64,000 nucleotides of DNA, from the NCBI RefSeq assembly GCF_002386345.1, contig NZ_CP023507.1:1054001-1118000 (forward strand), written 5' to 3'. The stretch is from Streptococcus oralis (GTDB lineage Bacteria; Bacillota; Bacilli; Lactobacillales; Streptococcaceae). Both the position numbers and the translations under genes were made by a program. Shown here piece by piece: positions 18,212 to 29,368 of the stretch (within the stretch, counting starts at the first letter, position 1; every line of letters begins with the position of its first letter). Below the pieces are notes generated by a model. The model was not told where the DNA came from and searched no databases. It was given only the letters and a program-made list of their open reading frames with translations.

Positions 18212-19072
18212 TTACTTGATTTTTTTAGCTAACATAGTCGCAAAGCGTAGTTGAATACGATTGCCATTTTCATCACGACGGTGCAAATGTCCTGGATTTT
18301 CATTGTACTTAATTAATTCCCAATCCTTGTAGTAGTCCGCCAACTCCCCTTCTTTAAAGGTGAATGGGAAATTGACTGAGCAAGGATAATCCTCTGTATC
18401 CATAGCACAGACGATAAGGTTATAGCCACCGACCGTGGTGTGCTCCTGCATATTTTGGATAATAGCTGGAATGCGGTCCGCTTGTAGGAACATCAGAACA
18501 ACCGTCGATACGATGAAATCATAGTCTTGGCTAATGCTGGCCGAATTGATATCGTATAGTCCTACAGGCATGTCTAGATCCTCTTGTTCCACAATGCTTT
18601 GCAAGATTTCAAGGGACAATTCATTCTGATCCACAGCTGTCACATCAAAACCATTCTGTGCGAGAAAGAGAGAGTTACGCCCCTGACCACAACCCAAATC
18701 CAAGGCTCTTCCTGGTTTCACTGTCTGCATAGCCTCTAGGACCTCTGAATGGACTGGATTGGTATTGTATTTCTTAGGGAAATAATCCTCAGGTTTACAA
18801 TAAAATTCCAAATACCACTCTACATCGTCTGTTGCAGCCTCTACTCGGTGCCAGGCTTGCGGTTGTGCCATAGGGTTGTCTGCTCCTGCCTCAAAGAGGT
18901 GCTCAGCTAGAACCTCACCATCTTCGGTTAATTCAATAAACTTGAGTACCCCTTTCAAGACAGTAATTTTTCCCCAAGTGCCGACCTTGGTATTGTGCTT
19001 TTGCTGAACTGCTTCAGGCATGGTCTGTTTATTCCACAAGGGCATCCGTTTATAGGCAATTAGTTTTTCCAT
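18212..19072 (-). CDS. tehB: TehB-type SAM methyltransferase with N-terminal cupin-like domain
   Basis: A 286-residue protein. The N-terminal part (about 1-85, LIAYKRMPLWNKQTMPEA) is the DUF1971-like beta domain found in the long form of TehB. The C-terminal part is a class I methyltransferase with ALDLGCGQGRNSLFLA and VTAVDQNELSLEIL. Family members are annotated as tellurite-resistance methyltransferases, though the physiological substrate in streptococci is not known. It is the last gene after rnr-smpB (14-base gap). Confidence 0.9.
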   Translation of the reverse strand: MEKLIAYKRMPLWNKQTMPEAVQQKHNTKVGTWGKITVLKGVLKFIELTEDGEVLAEHLFEAGADNPMAQPQAWHRVEAATDDVEWYLEFYCKPEDYFPKKYNTNPVHSEVLEAMQTVKPGRALDLGCGQGRNSLFLAQNGFDVTAVDQNELSLEILQSIVEQEDLDMPVGLYDINSASISQDYDFIVSTVVLMFLQADRIPAIIQNMQEHTTVGGYNLIVCAMDTEDYPCSVNFPFTFKEGELADYYKDWELIKYNENPGHLHRRDENGNRIQLRFATMLAKKIK

Positions 19073-19086
19073 TTTACTTCCTCTTC

Positions 19087-19554
19087 TTAACGCTGGTTGA
19101 CAGCTTTCATCACACGCGCGATGTCGCGGTTTTGTTCACGTCGCTTGATCGACTCCCGTTTGTCATAGTCATGTTTCCCTTTAGCAAGTCCTAAAAGGAG
19201 TTTAGCGTAGCCATCTTTGATATAGACTTTGAGGGGAACTAGGGTCATTCCTGTTCCTTTGGTTTCCTGTTCCAGTTTTTGAATTTGCTTCTTATGGAGC
19301 AGGAGTTTGCGACGGCGTTCAGGTTCCTGGTTCCAGATATTCCCCTCTTCGTAAGGGGCGATATGAACATTGCTCAGCCAGACTTCCCCATTTTTTACTT
19401 GGGCAAAGCCGTCCTTGAGATTGATTCGAGCAGCTCGAACGCTCTTGATTTCAGTTCCGGTCAGGACCATTCCTGCCTCTAGCGTATCTACGATTGTATA
19501 GTCGTGGTGCGCCTTTTTATTTTGTGCGACGACCTTTCCCTCGCCCTTTGCCAT
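19087..19554 (-). CDS. smpB: SsrA-binding protein SmpB
   Basis: A 155-residue tmRNA partner for trans-translation, which frees stalled ribosomes. Characteristic blocks: [38 protein letters not shown] and the basic tail [20 protein letters not shown]. It overlaps the 3' end of rnr by 38 bases. RNase R and SmpB act together in degrading non-stop mRNA, matching this linkage. Confidence 0.97.
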   Translation of the reverse strand: MAKGEGKVVAQNKKAHHDYTIVDTLEAGMVLTGTEIKSVRAARINLKDGFAQVKNGEVWLSNVHIAPYEEGNIWNQEPERRRKLLLHKKQIQKLEQETKGTGMTLVPLKVYIKDGYAKLLLGLAKGKHDYDKRESIKRREQNRDIARVMKAVNQR

Positions 19555-21871
19555 GCTTGGCTCCTTTCTTAGCTACTTCTTTGTAAAAAGGTTTCTTGCC
19601 TTTTTTCTTTTTATCTTTTTGTGAATGCTTGTGCTTATCACTTGAACACCCTGATTTTCTCTTGTCTTCCTTCTTGTCTGAACGACGACTTGAACCACGA
19701 CCTCTGTCTTTGCGCCCAGCTTGTTTCAAACCTTTTTCGATGACATCAAACTCACTTGGGATATAGGAGAAATCAATCTCACCTGTCATCTTATCCGCTC
19801 TTTCAACCCGAATGCGAATCTGCTGTCCAACACGGAAGGTTGTTCCTGATTTCTCCCCACGGAGAGTCAAATCACGCTCGTTGAAATGATAAAATTCAGG
19901 TAAATTGGTGATGTGAATCAAGCCTTCGACTGTATTTGGCAATTCGACAAAGAGACCAAATTTGACCATGCTGGATACAACTGCATCGTACTCTTCACCC
20001 ACGTATTTTTCCATGTACTCAGCCTTTTTCATGGCTTCGACTTCACGCTCCGCCTCGATGGCACGACGCTCACGGTTGGAAGACTGGGTTGCAATCTCTG
20101 GAATCACTTGTTCAAAATGCTCTGCTATTTCCTTAGAACGCCCATAGTCGCGAATCATCCGATGGACTAGAAGGTCAGGATAACGACGAATGGGGCTGGT
20201 GAAGTGAGTGTAATAGTCTGCAGCAAGACCATAATGACCATGATTGTGCTCTGAATAGCGAGCCTGTTGCATAGAACGGAGAAGCATCATGGATAATACA
20301 TCCGCATAAGGTTCTCCCTCAACAGCACGCATGATGTCTTGAAGGGCCTCCTGGCTAATCTCACTAGCAGTCCCATAAATTCGCAAGCCAAAGCTCGAAG
20401 CGTAATCAATAAACTTCTGAACCTTTTCAGCCTTGGGCTCCTCGTGAATCCGATAGATAAAAGGAAGGTCCAGCTTACTAAAGTGTTCGGCAACCGTTTC
20501 GTTAGCAATCAACATGAAGGACTCGATCATCCGCTCTGCAATTCCACGCTGACGAAGAACGATATCCACAGGCTTACCTTTTTTATCCACTAGAATCTTA
20601 GCTTCACTGGTATCAAAATTGAGAGCTCCACGTTTCACACGCATGCTTTCTAGCCTTTCATGAAGCTTGGCCATCAGTTCGATACTAGGAACAATTTTCT
20701 TAAACTCTTGCCTCTTTTCCTCATCGCCAGCCAGGATATCATTAACAGCGCTATAGGTCATGCGAAAACTAGTCTTGATAACCGTTTGGGTAATGGTGTA
20801 ATTAACCACACGACCATGTTTATCAATTTCCATAATGGCAGACTGGGTCAAGCGATCGACTTGAGGATTGAGGGAGCAGATACCATTTGACAGACGCTCT
20901 GGAAGCATTGGGACCACACGGTCTGTCACATAAACAGAAGTCGCGCGGTTAAGGGCTTCCTTGTCAAGGGCAGACCCCTCTGTCACATAGTAGGAAACAT
21001 CCGCGATGTGAACACCGAGTTCGATATTGCCATTTTTCAAAGGCTTGATGTGTACCGCATCATCCAAGTCCTTAGCATCCGCACCGTCAATGGTAAAGGT
21101 AATCTCATCTCTCAGGTCCAGACGACCTTCCATATCCTTTTGAGACGGAGCATCTGGCACACTTTCTGCCTCCTTGAGAACAACTTCTGGAAATTCTGAG
21201 ACAATATCCATGGATTCCAAGACTTCAAGAACATCAATCCCAGCATCAGTCGAGTGCCCCACCACGTCTAGCACACTAGCGACAAAGAAATCATGTTTCT
21301 TACTTGGATATTTGTCGATAAAGACCTTGAGAACCTCTGTACCTTCCAACTTGATAGCCGGTTTCTTCACATAGATCGGTTGGCTGATTTTCTGATTTTT
21401 TGAACGGATGTAGCCGGCATACTTGGGCTTTTCCTGATCCAGAACGATTTGCCCGACAACTGTTGTCAGACTATGCTCTAGGATATCGATAATTTTGGCT
21501 TCTGCAGCAGTTCCCTTGTTGCGGTCAGCGACTTTTTTGATCACGACCTCAACGGTATCACCATCAATGGCATAATTGACATCGTTTTTTCCTACAAAAA
21601 GATCGTCCTCTTCGCCTTCTAGACTGACAAAGCCAAAGCCATTTTTATGGGCATGAAAAACCCCTTTGAGAGTGATTTCATGTTTCTTCTTTTGGTCCAG
21701 ACATAAGCTACCATCATCTTCAAAGCGAATCTGGTGCTTTCTTTCCATCAGAGACAGGGTTTTAATCAACTCACGGAAATCCTTGGACCCATCCTTTCCG
21801 AGAGCCTGAGCAAGATCATTTACCGTCACTCGCCCCTTCTCTTGCAAATATTCTTTAATTTTATCTTTCAT
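19517..21871 (-). CDS. rnr: Ribonuclease R
   Basis: A 784-residue 3'-5' exoribonuclease. An N-terminal winged-helix is followed by cold-shock domains ([17 protein letters not shown]), the RNB catalytic domain with the aspartate cluster ([16 protein letters not shown]), an S1 domain ([18 protein letters not shown]) and a long Lys/Arg-rich tail (about 715-784). The tail is typical of RNase R and mediates ribosome/tmRNA interaction. It overlaps smpB. Confidence 0.97.
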   Translation of the reverse strand: MKDKIKEYLQEKGRVTVNDLAQALGKDGSKDFRELIKTLSLMERKHQIRFEDDGSLCLDQKKKHEITLKGVFHAHKNGFGFVSLEGEEDDLFVGKNDVNYAIDGDTVEVVIKKVADRNKGTAAEAKIIDILEHSLTTVVGQIVLDQEKPKYAGYIRSKNQKISQPIYVKKPAIKLEGTEVLKVFIDKYPSKKHDFFVASVLDVVGHSTDAGIDVLEVLESMDIVSEFPEVVLKEAESVPDAPSQKDMEGRLDLRDEITFTIDGADAKDLDDAVHIKPLKNGNIELGVHIADVSYYVTEGSALDKEALNRATSVYVTDRVVPMLPERLSNGICSLNPQVDRLTQSAIMEIDKHGRVVNYTITQTVIKTSFRMTYSAVNDILAGDEEKRQEFKKIVPSIELMAKLHERLESMRVKRGALNFDTSEAKILVDKKGKPVDIVLRQRGIAERMIESFMLIANETVAEHFSKLDLPFIYRIHEEPKAEKVQKFIDYASSFGLRIYGTASEISQEALQDIMRAVEGEPYADVLSMMLLRSMQQARYSEHNHGHYGLAADYYTHFTSPIRRYPDLLVHRMIRDYGRSKEIAEHFEQVIPEIATQSSNRERRAIEAEREVEAMKKAEYMEKYVGEEYDAVVSSMVKFGLFVELPNTVEGLIHITNLPEFYHFNERDLTLRGEKSGTTFRVGQQIRIRVERADKMTGEIDFSYIPSEFDVIEKGLKQAGRKDRGRGSSRRSDKKEDKRKSGCSSDKHKHSQKDKKKKGKKPFYKEVAKKGAKHGKGRGKGRRTK

Positions 21872-21965
21872 GTTTTCTTTCTAGATTTTTATAATTTTTT
21901 GAGTGATAACTTTAGTAAACATCATTCAAAATAAAAATAGGCTAAGACCTAGTCTCGCCCATTTC

Positions 21966-22199
21966 TTATCTACTTGATAATACCGTCAATGCTAAGGCAA
22001 TGGCTAGCCAGAAAAAGACTAAAATACCTGTCAAACGTTGCATCACAGCTTCAAAACCACGCGCTTTACTACGTTCAAACAAATCACCTGAGCTGGCATC
22101 AAATACATTGCTGGATTGGTTCTTAGTTGGTTGCATGAAAATCGCAATCACAATCACAACAGATAATACTAATAAAATGGTTAATAATAGGTTATACAT
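21966..22199 (-). CDS. secG: Preprotein translocase subunit SecG
   Basis: A 77-residue membrane protein with two hydrophobic segments (LLLTILLVLSVVIVIAIFM and LTGILVFFWLAIALALTVL) separated by the conserved polar loop QPTKNQSSNVFDAS. It supports SecYEG export. It lies between rpmG and rnr on the same strand. Confidence 0.93.
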   Translation of the reverse strand: MYNLLLTILLVLSVVIVIAIFMQPTKNQSSNVFDASSGDLFERSKARGFEAVMQRLTGILVFFWLAIALALTVLSSR

Positions 22200-22238
22200 A
22201 TCAAACTCCTTAAAATCCCTATTATTTTACCATAAATT

Positions 22239-22388
22239 CTACTTAGATTCAAGATGTAAAGTTACTTTTCTTTCCTTTGGACAATATTTTAACACCTCAA
22301 TCTTGTCTGGATGGGTTTTGGAGTTCTTACTGGTTAGATAATTCATGCTGCCACAAGAGGAGCACTTGAGATTGATTTTTACTCGCAC
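22239..22388 (-). CDS. rpmG: 50S ribosomal protein L33 (RpmG), three-cysteine form
   Basis: A small gene of 49 codons. The GTG start (22386-22388) shares its first G with the pmrA stop (TAGTG). The protein reads [18 protein letters not shown], then [18 protein letters not shown], then [13 protein letters not shown], a clear L33. The first metal-binding pair CSSC is intact but the second CxxC is reduced to one Cys (CPKE), so zinc binding is likely weakened. Streptococci carry several rpmG paralogues; this one is the pmrA-rpmG-secG copy. Confidence 0.92.
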   Translation of the reverse strand: MRVKINLKCSSCGSMNYLTSKNSKTHPDKIEVLKYCPKERKVTLHLESK

Positions 22389-23587
22389 TAGATTTCCTTT
22401 ACTTTTAATAATGATCTAAATTGTACTAAGTTGCATAAACAACTGAAAGCTACACAGGCTGCTGTCGCATAAAAGACAGCATGGTAGCCCAAATATCCTG
22501 CAACTGCGGATCCCGCCATAGGTCCGATCACTCCACCAAGGTAAAAAAAGACTTGGTTGAAGGCGAAAATCCGTGAAATACCTGATTTTGGAGTCATTTT
22601 GCTAAGAAGAGCATTGACACCTGGTATGAGAGCTCCTGTTCCCAGACCAAAGAGAAAACGATACAAGCCAAGTTGAAGGGGGCTGGTTGCATGGGCACAA
22701 AGAAGGTAAATGATGACGGAATAAATCTGCGCCGCGACCAACAATCTATGATTCCCTACCTTATCGCCAAGTTTTCCTAGAATTCCAGCACTCATCATGC
22801 TAGAAAATCCCATGCTGGATACGATCAATCCTGATACAAAGAGGAGATTCTCAGTCTGCCCTAAGTCCCGCACATAGAGAGCTAAAATGGGGCCAATTGA
22901 TTGAGCTGAAAATTGAATGACAAAGCTCGTCAAAAATAGGTTTACTAAGAGTCTAGGATACTTGAAAGAAGAAAATACTTCTTTCGTTGGGATAGCCTTC
23001 TCCTTAGCAACTGGCTGAAAATCTTCCTTGATAAAGAAAATGGTTAGGATTGCAGCTAAAAATAAGAAAGAACCTACCAATAAAAAGACATTACGAATGC
23101 CAAAAATTTCAGCAATAAAGCCTCCAACAAAGGGACCCGTCAGTGTTCCTGCAACAACACCTGTAGATAGAGTCCCCAGAGCCGCTCCAGACTTATCTTT
23201 AGGTACCTGACTAGCAATCAAGGCTGTCGCATTGGGGACAAAACCAGTAAATACACCATTGAGCAAGCGCAAAAAGAGTAGCCAATAGATATTTGGCACG
23301 AAGGCCAAACCTCCCATCGTAATGGTCATGGCAAGACCTGCTCGAATCATCATGGGTTTTCGACCGTACTTGTCAGCAAGAATACCCCAGATGGGAGAAA
23401 CTAGAGCTGCTGAAACAGCCGAAACTGAGATGGCTAATCCAGCATAGAAAGCAACTTGGTCCCCTTCAATTCCCAACTGCTCCACAAAGATAGGCATGAA
23501 AGGAACGACCAAGGAAATGCTGGCGCCCGTTAGAAAACTACCGAACCAGGCAACACGAAGATTCTCTTTCCAACTAATCTCTTGCAC
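22388..23587 (-). CDS. pmrA: PmrA, MFS multidrug efflux transporter
   Basis: A 399-residue major facilitator with about twelve hydrophobic segments and the MFS loop motif [17 protein letters not shown]. PmrA in pneumococcus exports fluoroquinolones and dyes. The start was placed at the GTG at 23585-23587 (reading [11 protein letters not shown]) because GGAGG lies 8 bases upstream and the length then equals pneumococcal PmrA; a six-residue longer frame lacks a site. It overlaps the coaE end by 14 bases and rpmG by one base. Confidence 0.9.
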   Translation of the reverse strand: MQEISWKENLRVAWFGSFLTGASISLVVPFMPIFVEQLGIEGDQVAFYAGLAISVSAVSAALVSPIWGILADKYGRKPMMIRAGLAMTITMGGLAFVPNIYWLLFLRLLNGVFTGFVPNATALIASQVPKDKSGAALGTLSTGVVAGTLTGPFVGGFIAEIFGIRNVFLLVGSFLFLAAILTIFFIKEDFQPVAKEKAIPTKEVFSSFKYPRLLVNLFLTSFVIQFSAQSIGPILALYVRDLGQTENLLFVSGLIVSSMGFSSMMSAGILGKLGDKVGNHRLLVAAQIYSVIIYLLCAHATSPLQLGLYRFLFGLGTGALIPGVNALLSKMTPKSGISRIFAFNQVFFYLGGVIGPMAGSAVAGYLGYHAVFYATAACVAFSCLCNLVQFRSLLKVKEI

Positions 23588-24179
23588 AGCTATCGCCTCC
23601 TTCAAGTAACTTCATTACTTGACTCACAAGCTGATCACGACTGCCATTGTTATCTAATATATGACTCGCTAATTTTTTCTTTTCTTCTAAAGACCACTGG
23701 GCGGCCAAACGGGACTCTGCTACTTCCTTAGAAAGATGATCCCGTTTCATGAAACGTTCCACCTGAACATCACGGTCCACATAGACCAGCCACGTTTCAT
23801 CAAACCAAGCACTGTAGCCCTGTTCAAAAAGCAGGGGAATATCCATGAAAAAAATCGCTTCTGTCTGGGCTAACTGGTCTCTCAATGCAGCCAATTCCTC
23901 ACGAATAATCTCTCCTTGGGTTTGTTTAGACCATTCCCGCTCCTCAGGATTTGAGAAGATGAGACTAGCTAGGAGAGGGCGATTGAATTCTCCATTTTCT
24001 AAGATAATTTCCTGCCCAAAGTGCTGAACTAAGAGCTGATAAAGACGACCACCAGGTTTCTGTAGTTGGTGGACGACTGCGTCAGCATCCACCACTTGAA
24101 AGCCTTGCTCTCTTAGGAAATTTGTCACAGTTGACTTACCAGAGGCAATTCCTCCTGTAATTCCAATGATTTTTCCCAT
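23574..24179 (-). CDS. coaE: Dephospho-CoA kinase
   Basis: A 201-residue P-loop kinase that catalyses the last step of coenzyme A synthesis. The P-loop is GITGGIASGKSTV and the DxD-like VVDADAVVHQL follows. The start MGKIIG (24177-24179) has GGAGG 5 bases upstream and overlaps the mutM stop in TGATG. The nine-residue upstream extension is not supported. Confidence 0.95.
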   Translation of the reverse strand: MGKIIGITGGIASGKSTVTNFLREQGFQVVDADAVVHQLQKPGGRLYQLLVQHFGQEIILENGEFNRPLLASLIFSNPEEREWSKQTQGEIIREELAALRDQLAQTEAIFFMDIPLLFEQGYSAWFDETWLVYVDRDVQVERFMKRDHLSKEVAESRLAAQWSLEEKKKLASHILDNNGSRDQLVSQVMKLLEGGDSCARD

Positions 24180-25003
24180 CAGTCCCTCCTTTGACACTGA
24201 GGACAAAAATGAGTTCCCCGTCCACCGAGCTGGAATTTCTCAATCACTGTCCCACAGCGCGAACATGCTTGTCCAGTCTTATCATAGACCTGATGGAAAT
24301 CCTGCATGGTTCCGTCTTCCCCAAAGGCATTGGTATAGGTCCGAATGGTGGAGCCGCCCTTTTCAACTGCCTGCCCCAAAACAGCAAAGGTCTGGTCATG
24401 AATGGCTGTCGCTTCTTCTGCTGTCAAAGTCTGGGAAGGTCTTGCTGGATGAATCTGAGCTCGCCAGAGAACCTCATCCACATAGATATTCCCAAGGCCA
24501 GCTACCAAGGTTTGGTCTAGGAGATGGGATTTGATAGGCTTTTTAGACTTGGCTAGGGCAGCTTGAAAGACCTGCAAATCAAAGTCCTGCTCTCTTGGCT
24601 CAGGGCCTAGTTTCTTAGAAATAAAGTAGACATCCAAAAGGTCGGGTGCCAATAGTTCCATCGTACCAAACTTGCGTACGTCCTCATATACAAGAGTGGC
24701 ACCATCCTCAAACTGGAAGAAAACATGGGCATGCTTGCGTTCAGGAACATGGTTCGGATAGTAAAAATACTTTCCCTCCATCCGCAGATGAGAAATCAAT
24801 ACCTTGCCTGTCAGGTAAAAAAGCAAATATTTTCCACGACGCCCCAAGGACTCAATTACTTGACCAGGCACTTCCTTTCGAAACTCGTCCAAATTCGTCT
24901 TGATCATCTTAGGATAAATAATCTCTATATTAGAAATCTTCTTTCCCAAGATCAATTTTTCTAAGCCACGACGAACCGTTTCAACCTCAGGTAATTCAGG
25001 CAT
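24179..25003 (-). CDS. mutM: Formamidopyrimidine-DNA glycosylase MutM (Fpg)
   Basis: A 274-residue bifunctional glycosylase/AP lyase that removes 8-oxoguanine. The catalytic N-terminus PELPEVETVRRGLE (Pro after Met) is intact, and the C-terminal zinc finger shows CSRCGTVIEKFQLGGRGTHF-type spacing with CPQC. The start ATG at 25001-25003 has GGAGG 4 bases upstream. It is in the era-mutM-coaE-pmrA operon. Confidence 0.97.
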   Translation of the reverse strand: MPELPEVETVRRGLEKLILGKKISNIEIIYPKMIKTNLDEFRKEVPGQVIESLGRRGKYLLFYLTGKVLISHLRMEGKYFYYPNHVPERKHAHVFFQFEDGATLVYEDVRKFGTMELLAPDLLDVYFISKKLGPEPREQDFDLQVFQAALAKSKKPIKSHLLDQTLVAGLGNIYVDEVLWRAQIHPARPSQTLTAEEATAIHDQTFAVLGQAVEKGGSTIRTYTNAFGEDGTMQDFHQVYDKTGQACSRCGTVIEKFQLGGRGTHFCPQCQRRD

Positions 25004-25051
25004 AAATCCTCCTTCTGTAAAAACAAGAAGCAGGCATGAGCCCACCTCTAC

Positions 25052-25951
25052 TTAGTATTCTTTTTCATTATAGCCAAAGTCAGCCAAATCTAGCTTTTTA
25101 TCACGCCAGTTTTTCTTGACCTTGACCCAAGTTTCTAGGAAAACCTTGTCCCCTAGCATGAGTTCGATATCACGACGGGCCATGGTCCCTATTTTCTTGA
25201 GCATAGCGCCACCTTTTCCGATGATAATTCCTTTTTGGCTATCGCGCTCCACCATGATGGTTGCTCGGATGTGAACCTTGTCTGTCTCTTCATCACGCTT
25301 CATAGAGTCGACCACTACTGCGACAGAATGAGGAATCTCTTCGCGAGTCAAATGAAGAACCTTCTCACGAATCATTTCTGAAACCAAGAAACGCTCAGGG
25401 TGGTCTGTGATTTGATCAGATGGGAAATACTGGAAACCTTCCTCTAGATTTTCACTCAAAATATCGATTAGTCGAGAAACGTTATTTCCCTGAAGGGCTG
25501 AGATAGGAACAATTTCCTTAAAGTCCATCTGGTTACGGAAGTCATCAATCTGAGCCAAAAGTTGGTCTGGATGGACCTTGTCAATCTTATTCACCACCAG
25601 AATCACAGGAACCTTGGCAGCTTTCAGACGCTCGATAATCATATCGTCGCCCTTACCACGTGGCTCATCAGCTGGCACCATGAATAGAACAGTATCCACT
25701 TCACGCAAAGTACTATAGGCTGATTCCACCATGAAATCTCCAAGAGCTGTTTTGGGCTTGTGAATCCCCGGTGTATCGATAAAGACGATTTGCTCCTTAT
25801 CCGTGGTGTAAATCCCCATGATTTTATTGCGCGTTGTTTGCGCTTTGTCACTCATAATGGCAATCTTTTGCCCCATGACGTGATTTAAAAAGGTTGACTT
25901 CCCAACATTGGGACGTCCCAAAATAGCTACAAAGCCTGATTTAAATGTCAT
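25052..25951 (-). CDS. era: GTPase Era
   Basis: A 299-residue GTPase for 16S rRNA maturation and 30S assembly. G1 [10 protein letters not shown]3 DTPG and G4 NKID are visible in the first 130 residues. The C-terminal KH domain shows [19 protein letters not shown]. It follows ybeY and dgkA, the usual Firmicutes order. Confidence 0.98.
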   Translation of the reverse strand: MTFKSGFVAILGRPNVGKSTFLNHVMGQKIAIMSDKAQTTRNKIMGIYTTDKEQIVFIDTPGIHKPKTALGDFMVESAYSTLREVDTVLFMVPADEPRGKGDDMIIERLKAAKVPVILVVNKIDKVHPDQLLAQIDDFRNQMDFKEIVPISALQGNNVSRLIDILSENLEEGFQYFPSDQITDHPERFLVSEMIREKVLHLTREEIPHSVAVVVDSMKRDEETDKVHIRATIMVERDSQKGIIIGKGGAMLKKIGTMARRDIELMLGDKVFLETWVKVKKNWRDKKLDLADFGYNEKEY

Positions 25952-25967
25952 AATTTCCTCTTATAGT

Positions 25968-26363
25968 TTAAAATAGTATATCCCAAATGCGTGGGATAAA
26001 GATAAGTGCACCTGTCATTGCAGCAAAAAGAGAGACCACTAGCACAGCTCCTGCTGCCATGTCCTTGGCTTTCTTTGCCAACATAGAAAAGTGATAGTGA
26101 CTGGCTAAATCCACTACATTTTCAATAGCAGAGTTAATAATCTCAAATGCTACTACTAAGAAAATGCTCATTAGGAGAAAGAGCCATTCGATTCGTGACA
26201 CCTGAAAAACAAAACCTGCAAAGATGACTACTAGAGCCGTCACTGCATGTTTTCGCATATTGCGTTCTTCCTTGAAAGCAGTCAGAATTCCTGTAAGAGC
26301 AAATTCTAAACTGGATACCAGGTCACGATTTTTCCATTTTCGTTTATTGTCTTGTGAGTCCAT
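25968..26363 (-). CDS. dgkA: Diacylglycerol kinase family protein (undecaprenol kinase)
   Basis: A 131-residue integral membrane kinase with three hydrophobic helices and the family signature [15 protein letters not shown]. In Gram-positive bacteria this family mainly phosphorylates undecaprenol, recycling the cell-wall lipid carrier. It overlaps the ybeY end by 20 bases. Confidence 0.93.
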   Translation of the reverse strand: MDSQDNKRKWKNRDLVSSLEFALTGILTAFKEERNMRKHAVTALVVIFAGFVFQVSRIEWLFLLMSIFLVVAFEIINSAIENVVDLASHYHFSMLAKKAKDMAAGAVLVVSLFAAMTGALIFIPRIWDILF

Positions 26364-26841
26364 AGGCTGTCAAAATTTCTTCTTGTAAACCGAACATCTC
26401 CGCTTCTTCTTCCGGAGTGTAGTGATCGTAGCCGTTAATGTGTAAAAAGCCGTGTACTGCCAAGAAGCCCATTTCACGCTCAAAGCTGTGACCGTATTCC
26501 TCAGCCTGCTCATGCGCTTTATCGATAGAGATGAACAGTTCCCCAATATAGGCATCAAACTCAGACATCATCTCTGCCAATTCAGGATTTTCAAGCAAAT
26601 CCTCTTCGTCAAAGGAGATGTCCAACTCTGGTTTATACTCAAGGCTAATGACATCTGTCGGACGATCCGTATCACGGTACTCTAGATTGAGTTCGTGGCT
26701 ACGCTCGTTGGTCACAAAAGTAACTGCCATCTCCTTGTCTTCTTTTCCTATTTTTTGGGCTGCAAATTCCAAAATTTCTTGGGTTTGTTGCAAGATTTCT
26801 TGTGAAACTTGACCAGTTTCATCTACCATTTCAATATACAT
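26344..26841 (-). CDS. ybeY: Endoribonuclease YbeY
   Basis: A 165-residue zinc-dependent RNase for rRNA 3' processing and 70S quality control. The signature [11 protein letters not shown] (three His ligands) is intact. It is first in the ybeY-dgkA-era-mutM-coaE-pmrA-rpmG-secG series and divergent from pavA. Confidence 0.96.
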   Translation of the reverse strand: MYIEMVDETGQVSQEILQQTQEILEFAAQKIGKEDKEMAVTFVTNERSHELNLEYRDTDRPTDVISLEYKPELDISFDEEDLLENPELAEMMSEFDAYIGELFISIDKAHEQAEEYGHSFEREMGFLAVHGFLHINGYDHYTPEEEAEMFGLQEEILTAYGLTRQ

Positions 26842-26906
26842 GTACTTCTCGATTCTCTTTACTTGGCTTTATTATACCACATTTCCATGATTTTATTCTA
26901 CCTTTT

Positions 26907-26915
26907 TGATATAAT
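26907..26915 (+). promoter_or_regulatory. Extended -10 promoter of pavA
   Basis: TGATATAAT (TG-n-TATAAT) 30 bases before the pavA ATG, in the intergenic gap shared with divergent ybeY. Confidence 0.65.
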
Positions 26916-26945
26916 ACTATGGAATACAATCACAAGGAGAGAACG

Positions 26946-28601
26946 ATGTCATTTGACGGATTTTTTTTACACCACATGGTTGAGGAATTGCGAAGCGAGT
27001 TGGTCAATGGTCGCATTCAGAAAATCAATCAACCTTTTGAACAAGAGTTGGTCTTGCAAATCCGCAGCAATCGCCAAAGCCATCGCCTGCTCCTCTCTGC
27101 TCATCCCGTTTTTGGTCGCATCCAGCTGACCCAAACAACTTTTGAAAATCCAGCCCAACCTTCGACTTTTATCATGGTTTTGAGAAAGTATTTACAAGGC
27201 GCCCTGATTGAGTCGATTGAGCAAGTGGAAAACGACCGTATCGTGGAAATTACCGTTTCCAATAAAAACGAGATTGGAGACCATATTCAGGCTACCTTGA
27301 TTATCGAAATCATGGGCAAACACAGTAATATTCTCCTCGTAGATAAAAGTAGCCATAAAATCCTCGAAGTCATCAAACACGTCGGCTTTTCACAAAATAG
27401 CTACCGCACCTTACTTCCAGGATCTACCTATATCGCTCCGCCGAGTACCGAGTCTCTCAATCCATTTACTGTCAAGGATGAAAAACTCTTTGAAATCCTA
27501 CAAACACAGGAACTAACAGCAAAAAATCTTCAAAGTCTCTTTCATGGTCTAGGACGTGATACGGCAAATGAATTGGAAAACATTCTTGTCAGTGATAAAC
27601 TGTCTACTTTCCGAAACTTCTTCGGGCAAGAAACCAATCCATGCTTAACAGAGACTTCCTTCAGCCCAGTTCCTTTTGTAAATCAGGTGGGAGAGCCTTT
27701 TGCCAGCCTTTCTGACTTGCTGGACACCTACTATAAGGACAAGGCTGAACGGGACCGTGTCAAACAGCAAGCCAGTGAGCTCATTCGTCGTGTTGAAAAT
27801 GAACTTCAGAAAAATCGACATAAGCTTAAAAAACAAGAAAAAGAGTTACTAGCGACAGACAATGCTGAAGAATTTCGCCAAAAAGGAGAATTGTTGACAA
27901 CCTTCCTCCACCAAGTTCCGAATGACCAAGATCAGGTTACCTTGGACAACTACTACACCAACCAACCTATCACCATTGCTCTTGATAAGGCACTAACTCC
28001 TAGTCAGAATGCCCAACGCTACTTTAAACGCTACCAGAAACTCAAAGAAGCTGTCAAATACCTGACTGAGTTGATTGAAGAAACCAAGGCAACCATTCTC
28101 TATCTGGAAAGTGTTGAGACTGTTCTCAACCAAGCTGGGCTGGAGGAAATCGCTGAAATCCGTGAAGAATTGATCCAAACAGGCTTTATTAGAAGACGCC
28201 AACGCGAGAAAATTCAGAAACGCAAAAAACCAGAACAGTATCTGGCGAGCGATGGCAAGACCATCATCTATGTCGGACGAAACAACCTGCAAAATGAGGA
28301 ATTGACCTTTAAAATGGCCCGCAAGGAGGAACTTTGGTTCCATGCCAAGGACATCCCTGGAAGCCATGTCGTCATCTCAGGAAATCTTAATCCTTCTGAT
28401 GAAGTCAAGACAGATGCGGCCGAACTAGCTGCCTACTTCTCCAAAGGGCGTTTGTCAAATCTCGTGCAGGTGGATATGATTGAAGTGAAAAAACTCAACA
28501 AACCAACTGGTGGAAAACCTGGCTTTGTAACCTACACAGGACAAAAGACCCTCCGCGTTACACCAGACCCAGAAAAAATCGCATCTATGAAAAAATCCTG
28601 A
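26946..28601 (+). CDS. pavA: PavA / RqcH-type NFACT protein (fibronectin-binding A)
   Basis: A 551-residue NFACT-family protein, the length of pneumococcal PavA. It starts MSFDGFFLHHMVEEL (NFACT-N), has a central coiled coil (about 265-320 and 350-420) and an NFACT-R (DUF814) domain with FHAKDIPGSHVVI. It is known both as a surface fibronectin-binding adherence factor without signal peptide and as the homologue of RqcH, which adds alanine tails to stalled peptides. The ATG at 26946 was chosen for its AGGAGA site; a nine-residue longer ORF lacks one. It is the only plus-strand gene for 10 kb on either side. Confidence 0.95.
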   Translation: MSFDGFFLHHMVEELRSELVNGRIQKINQPFEQELVLQIRSNRQSHRLLLSAHPVFGRIQLTQTTFENPAQPSTFIMVLRKYLQGALIESIEQVENDRIVEITVSNKNEIGDHIQATLIIEIMGKHSNILLVDKSSHKILEVIKHVGFSQNSYRTLLPGSTYIAPPSTESLNPFTVKDEKLFEILQTQELTAKNLQSLFHGLGRDTANELENILVSDKLSTFRNFFGQETNPCLTETSFSPVPFVNQVGEPFASLSDLLDTYYKDKAERDRVKQQASELIRRVENELQKNRHKLKKQEKELLATDNAEEFRQKGELLTTFLHQVPNDQDQVTLDNYYTNQPITIALDKALTPSQNAQRYFKRYQKLKEAVKYLTELIEETKATILYLESVETVLNQAGLEEIAEIREELIQTGFIRRRQREKIQKRKKPEQYLASDGKTIIYVGRNNLQNEELTFKMARKEELWFHAKDIPGSHVVISGNLNPSDEVKTDAAELAAYFSKGRLSNLVQVDMIEVKKLNKPTGGKPGFVTYTGQKTLRVTPDPEKIASMKKS

Positions 28602-28625
28602 TTCCACTTGAAATCAGGATTTTCT
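28592..28625. terminator. Bidirectional terminator between pavA and deoD
   Basis: AATCCTGATT and AATCAGGATT arms with A/T runs outside, overlapping the pavA stop. It serves both converging transcripts. Confidence 0.85.
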
Positions 28626-28633
28626 TTTACAAT

Positions 28634-29344
28634 TTACTCTGCAATTAAGGTTTCCAAGCCGACCTTCATCATATCAGTGAAGGTGTTTTGGCGTTCTTCT
28701 GCAGTGGTGTCTTCATCTGGATTGACCAAGCTATCAGAAATGGTCATGATAGCAAGTGCATCGACGTGGTGTTGGGCAGCCAAGTAGTAAAGGGCTGCTG
28801 CTTCCATTTCGACAGCTTTAACTCCCCATTTACCAAGTTCGATGTTCTTTTCAAAGTAGTTTGAATAAAAGACATCTGATGACAAAACGTTCCCAACGTG
28901 GGTGGTCATACCTAGTTCTTTGGCGATATGGTAGGCCTTGTCTAGCAAGTCAAAACTAGCAATTTGTGGGAAATCATACTGTGGCCAGTCGTTGCGGATG
29001 ATGTTTGAGTTGGTTGCAGCTGCTTGCGCCAAAACCAATTCACGGACGTGGACATCTTCATTCAAAGAACCAGCAGTTCCCACACGGATCAATTTTTTCA
29101 CACCGTAGTCCACAATCAACTCACGCGCATAAATCGAAATGGACGGCATCCCCATCCCAGTTCCCATGACCGATACACGGTGCCCTTTGTAAGTACCAGT
29201 GTAACCAAACATGTTACGCACTTCATTAAAACAAACAGCATCTTCAAGGAAGTTTTCCGCAATAAATTTCGCACGAAGAGGATCCCCAGGAAGAAGAATT
29301 TTATCAGCAATTTCACCCTGCTGAGCAGCAATATGGATAGACAT
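28634..29344 (-). CDS. deoD: Purine-nucleoside phosphorylase DeoD
   Basis: A 236-residue hexameric-type PNP that splits purine (deoxy)nucleosides. Motifs: [32 protein letters not shown], and the catalytic Asp in [12 protein letters not shown]. The start ATG 29342-29344 matches the usual length; an upstream TTG frame is unlikely. There is no strong Shine-Dalgarno directly before this ATG, which is unusual here and may relate to the structured repeats upstream. Confidence 0.95.
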   Translation of the reverse strand: MSIHIAAQQGEIADKILLPGDPLRAKFIAENFLEDAVCFNEVRNMFGYTGTYKGHRVSVMGTGMGMPSISIYARELIVDYGVKKLIRVGTAGSLNEDVHVRELVLAQAAATNSNIIRNDWPQYDFPQIASFDLLDKAYHIAKELGMTTHVGNVLSSDVFYSNYFEKNIELGKWGVKAVEMEAAALYYLAAQHHVDALAIMTISDSLVNPDEDTTAEERQNTFTDMMKVGLETLIAE

Positions 29345-29368
29345 AATATAAGATACCAAACCCGTCAA

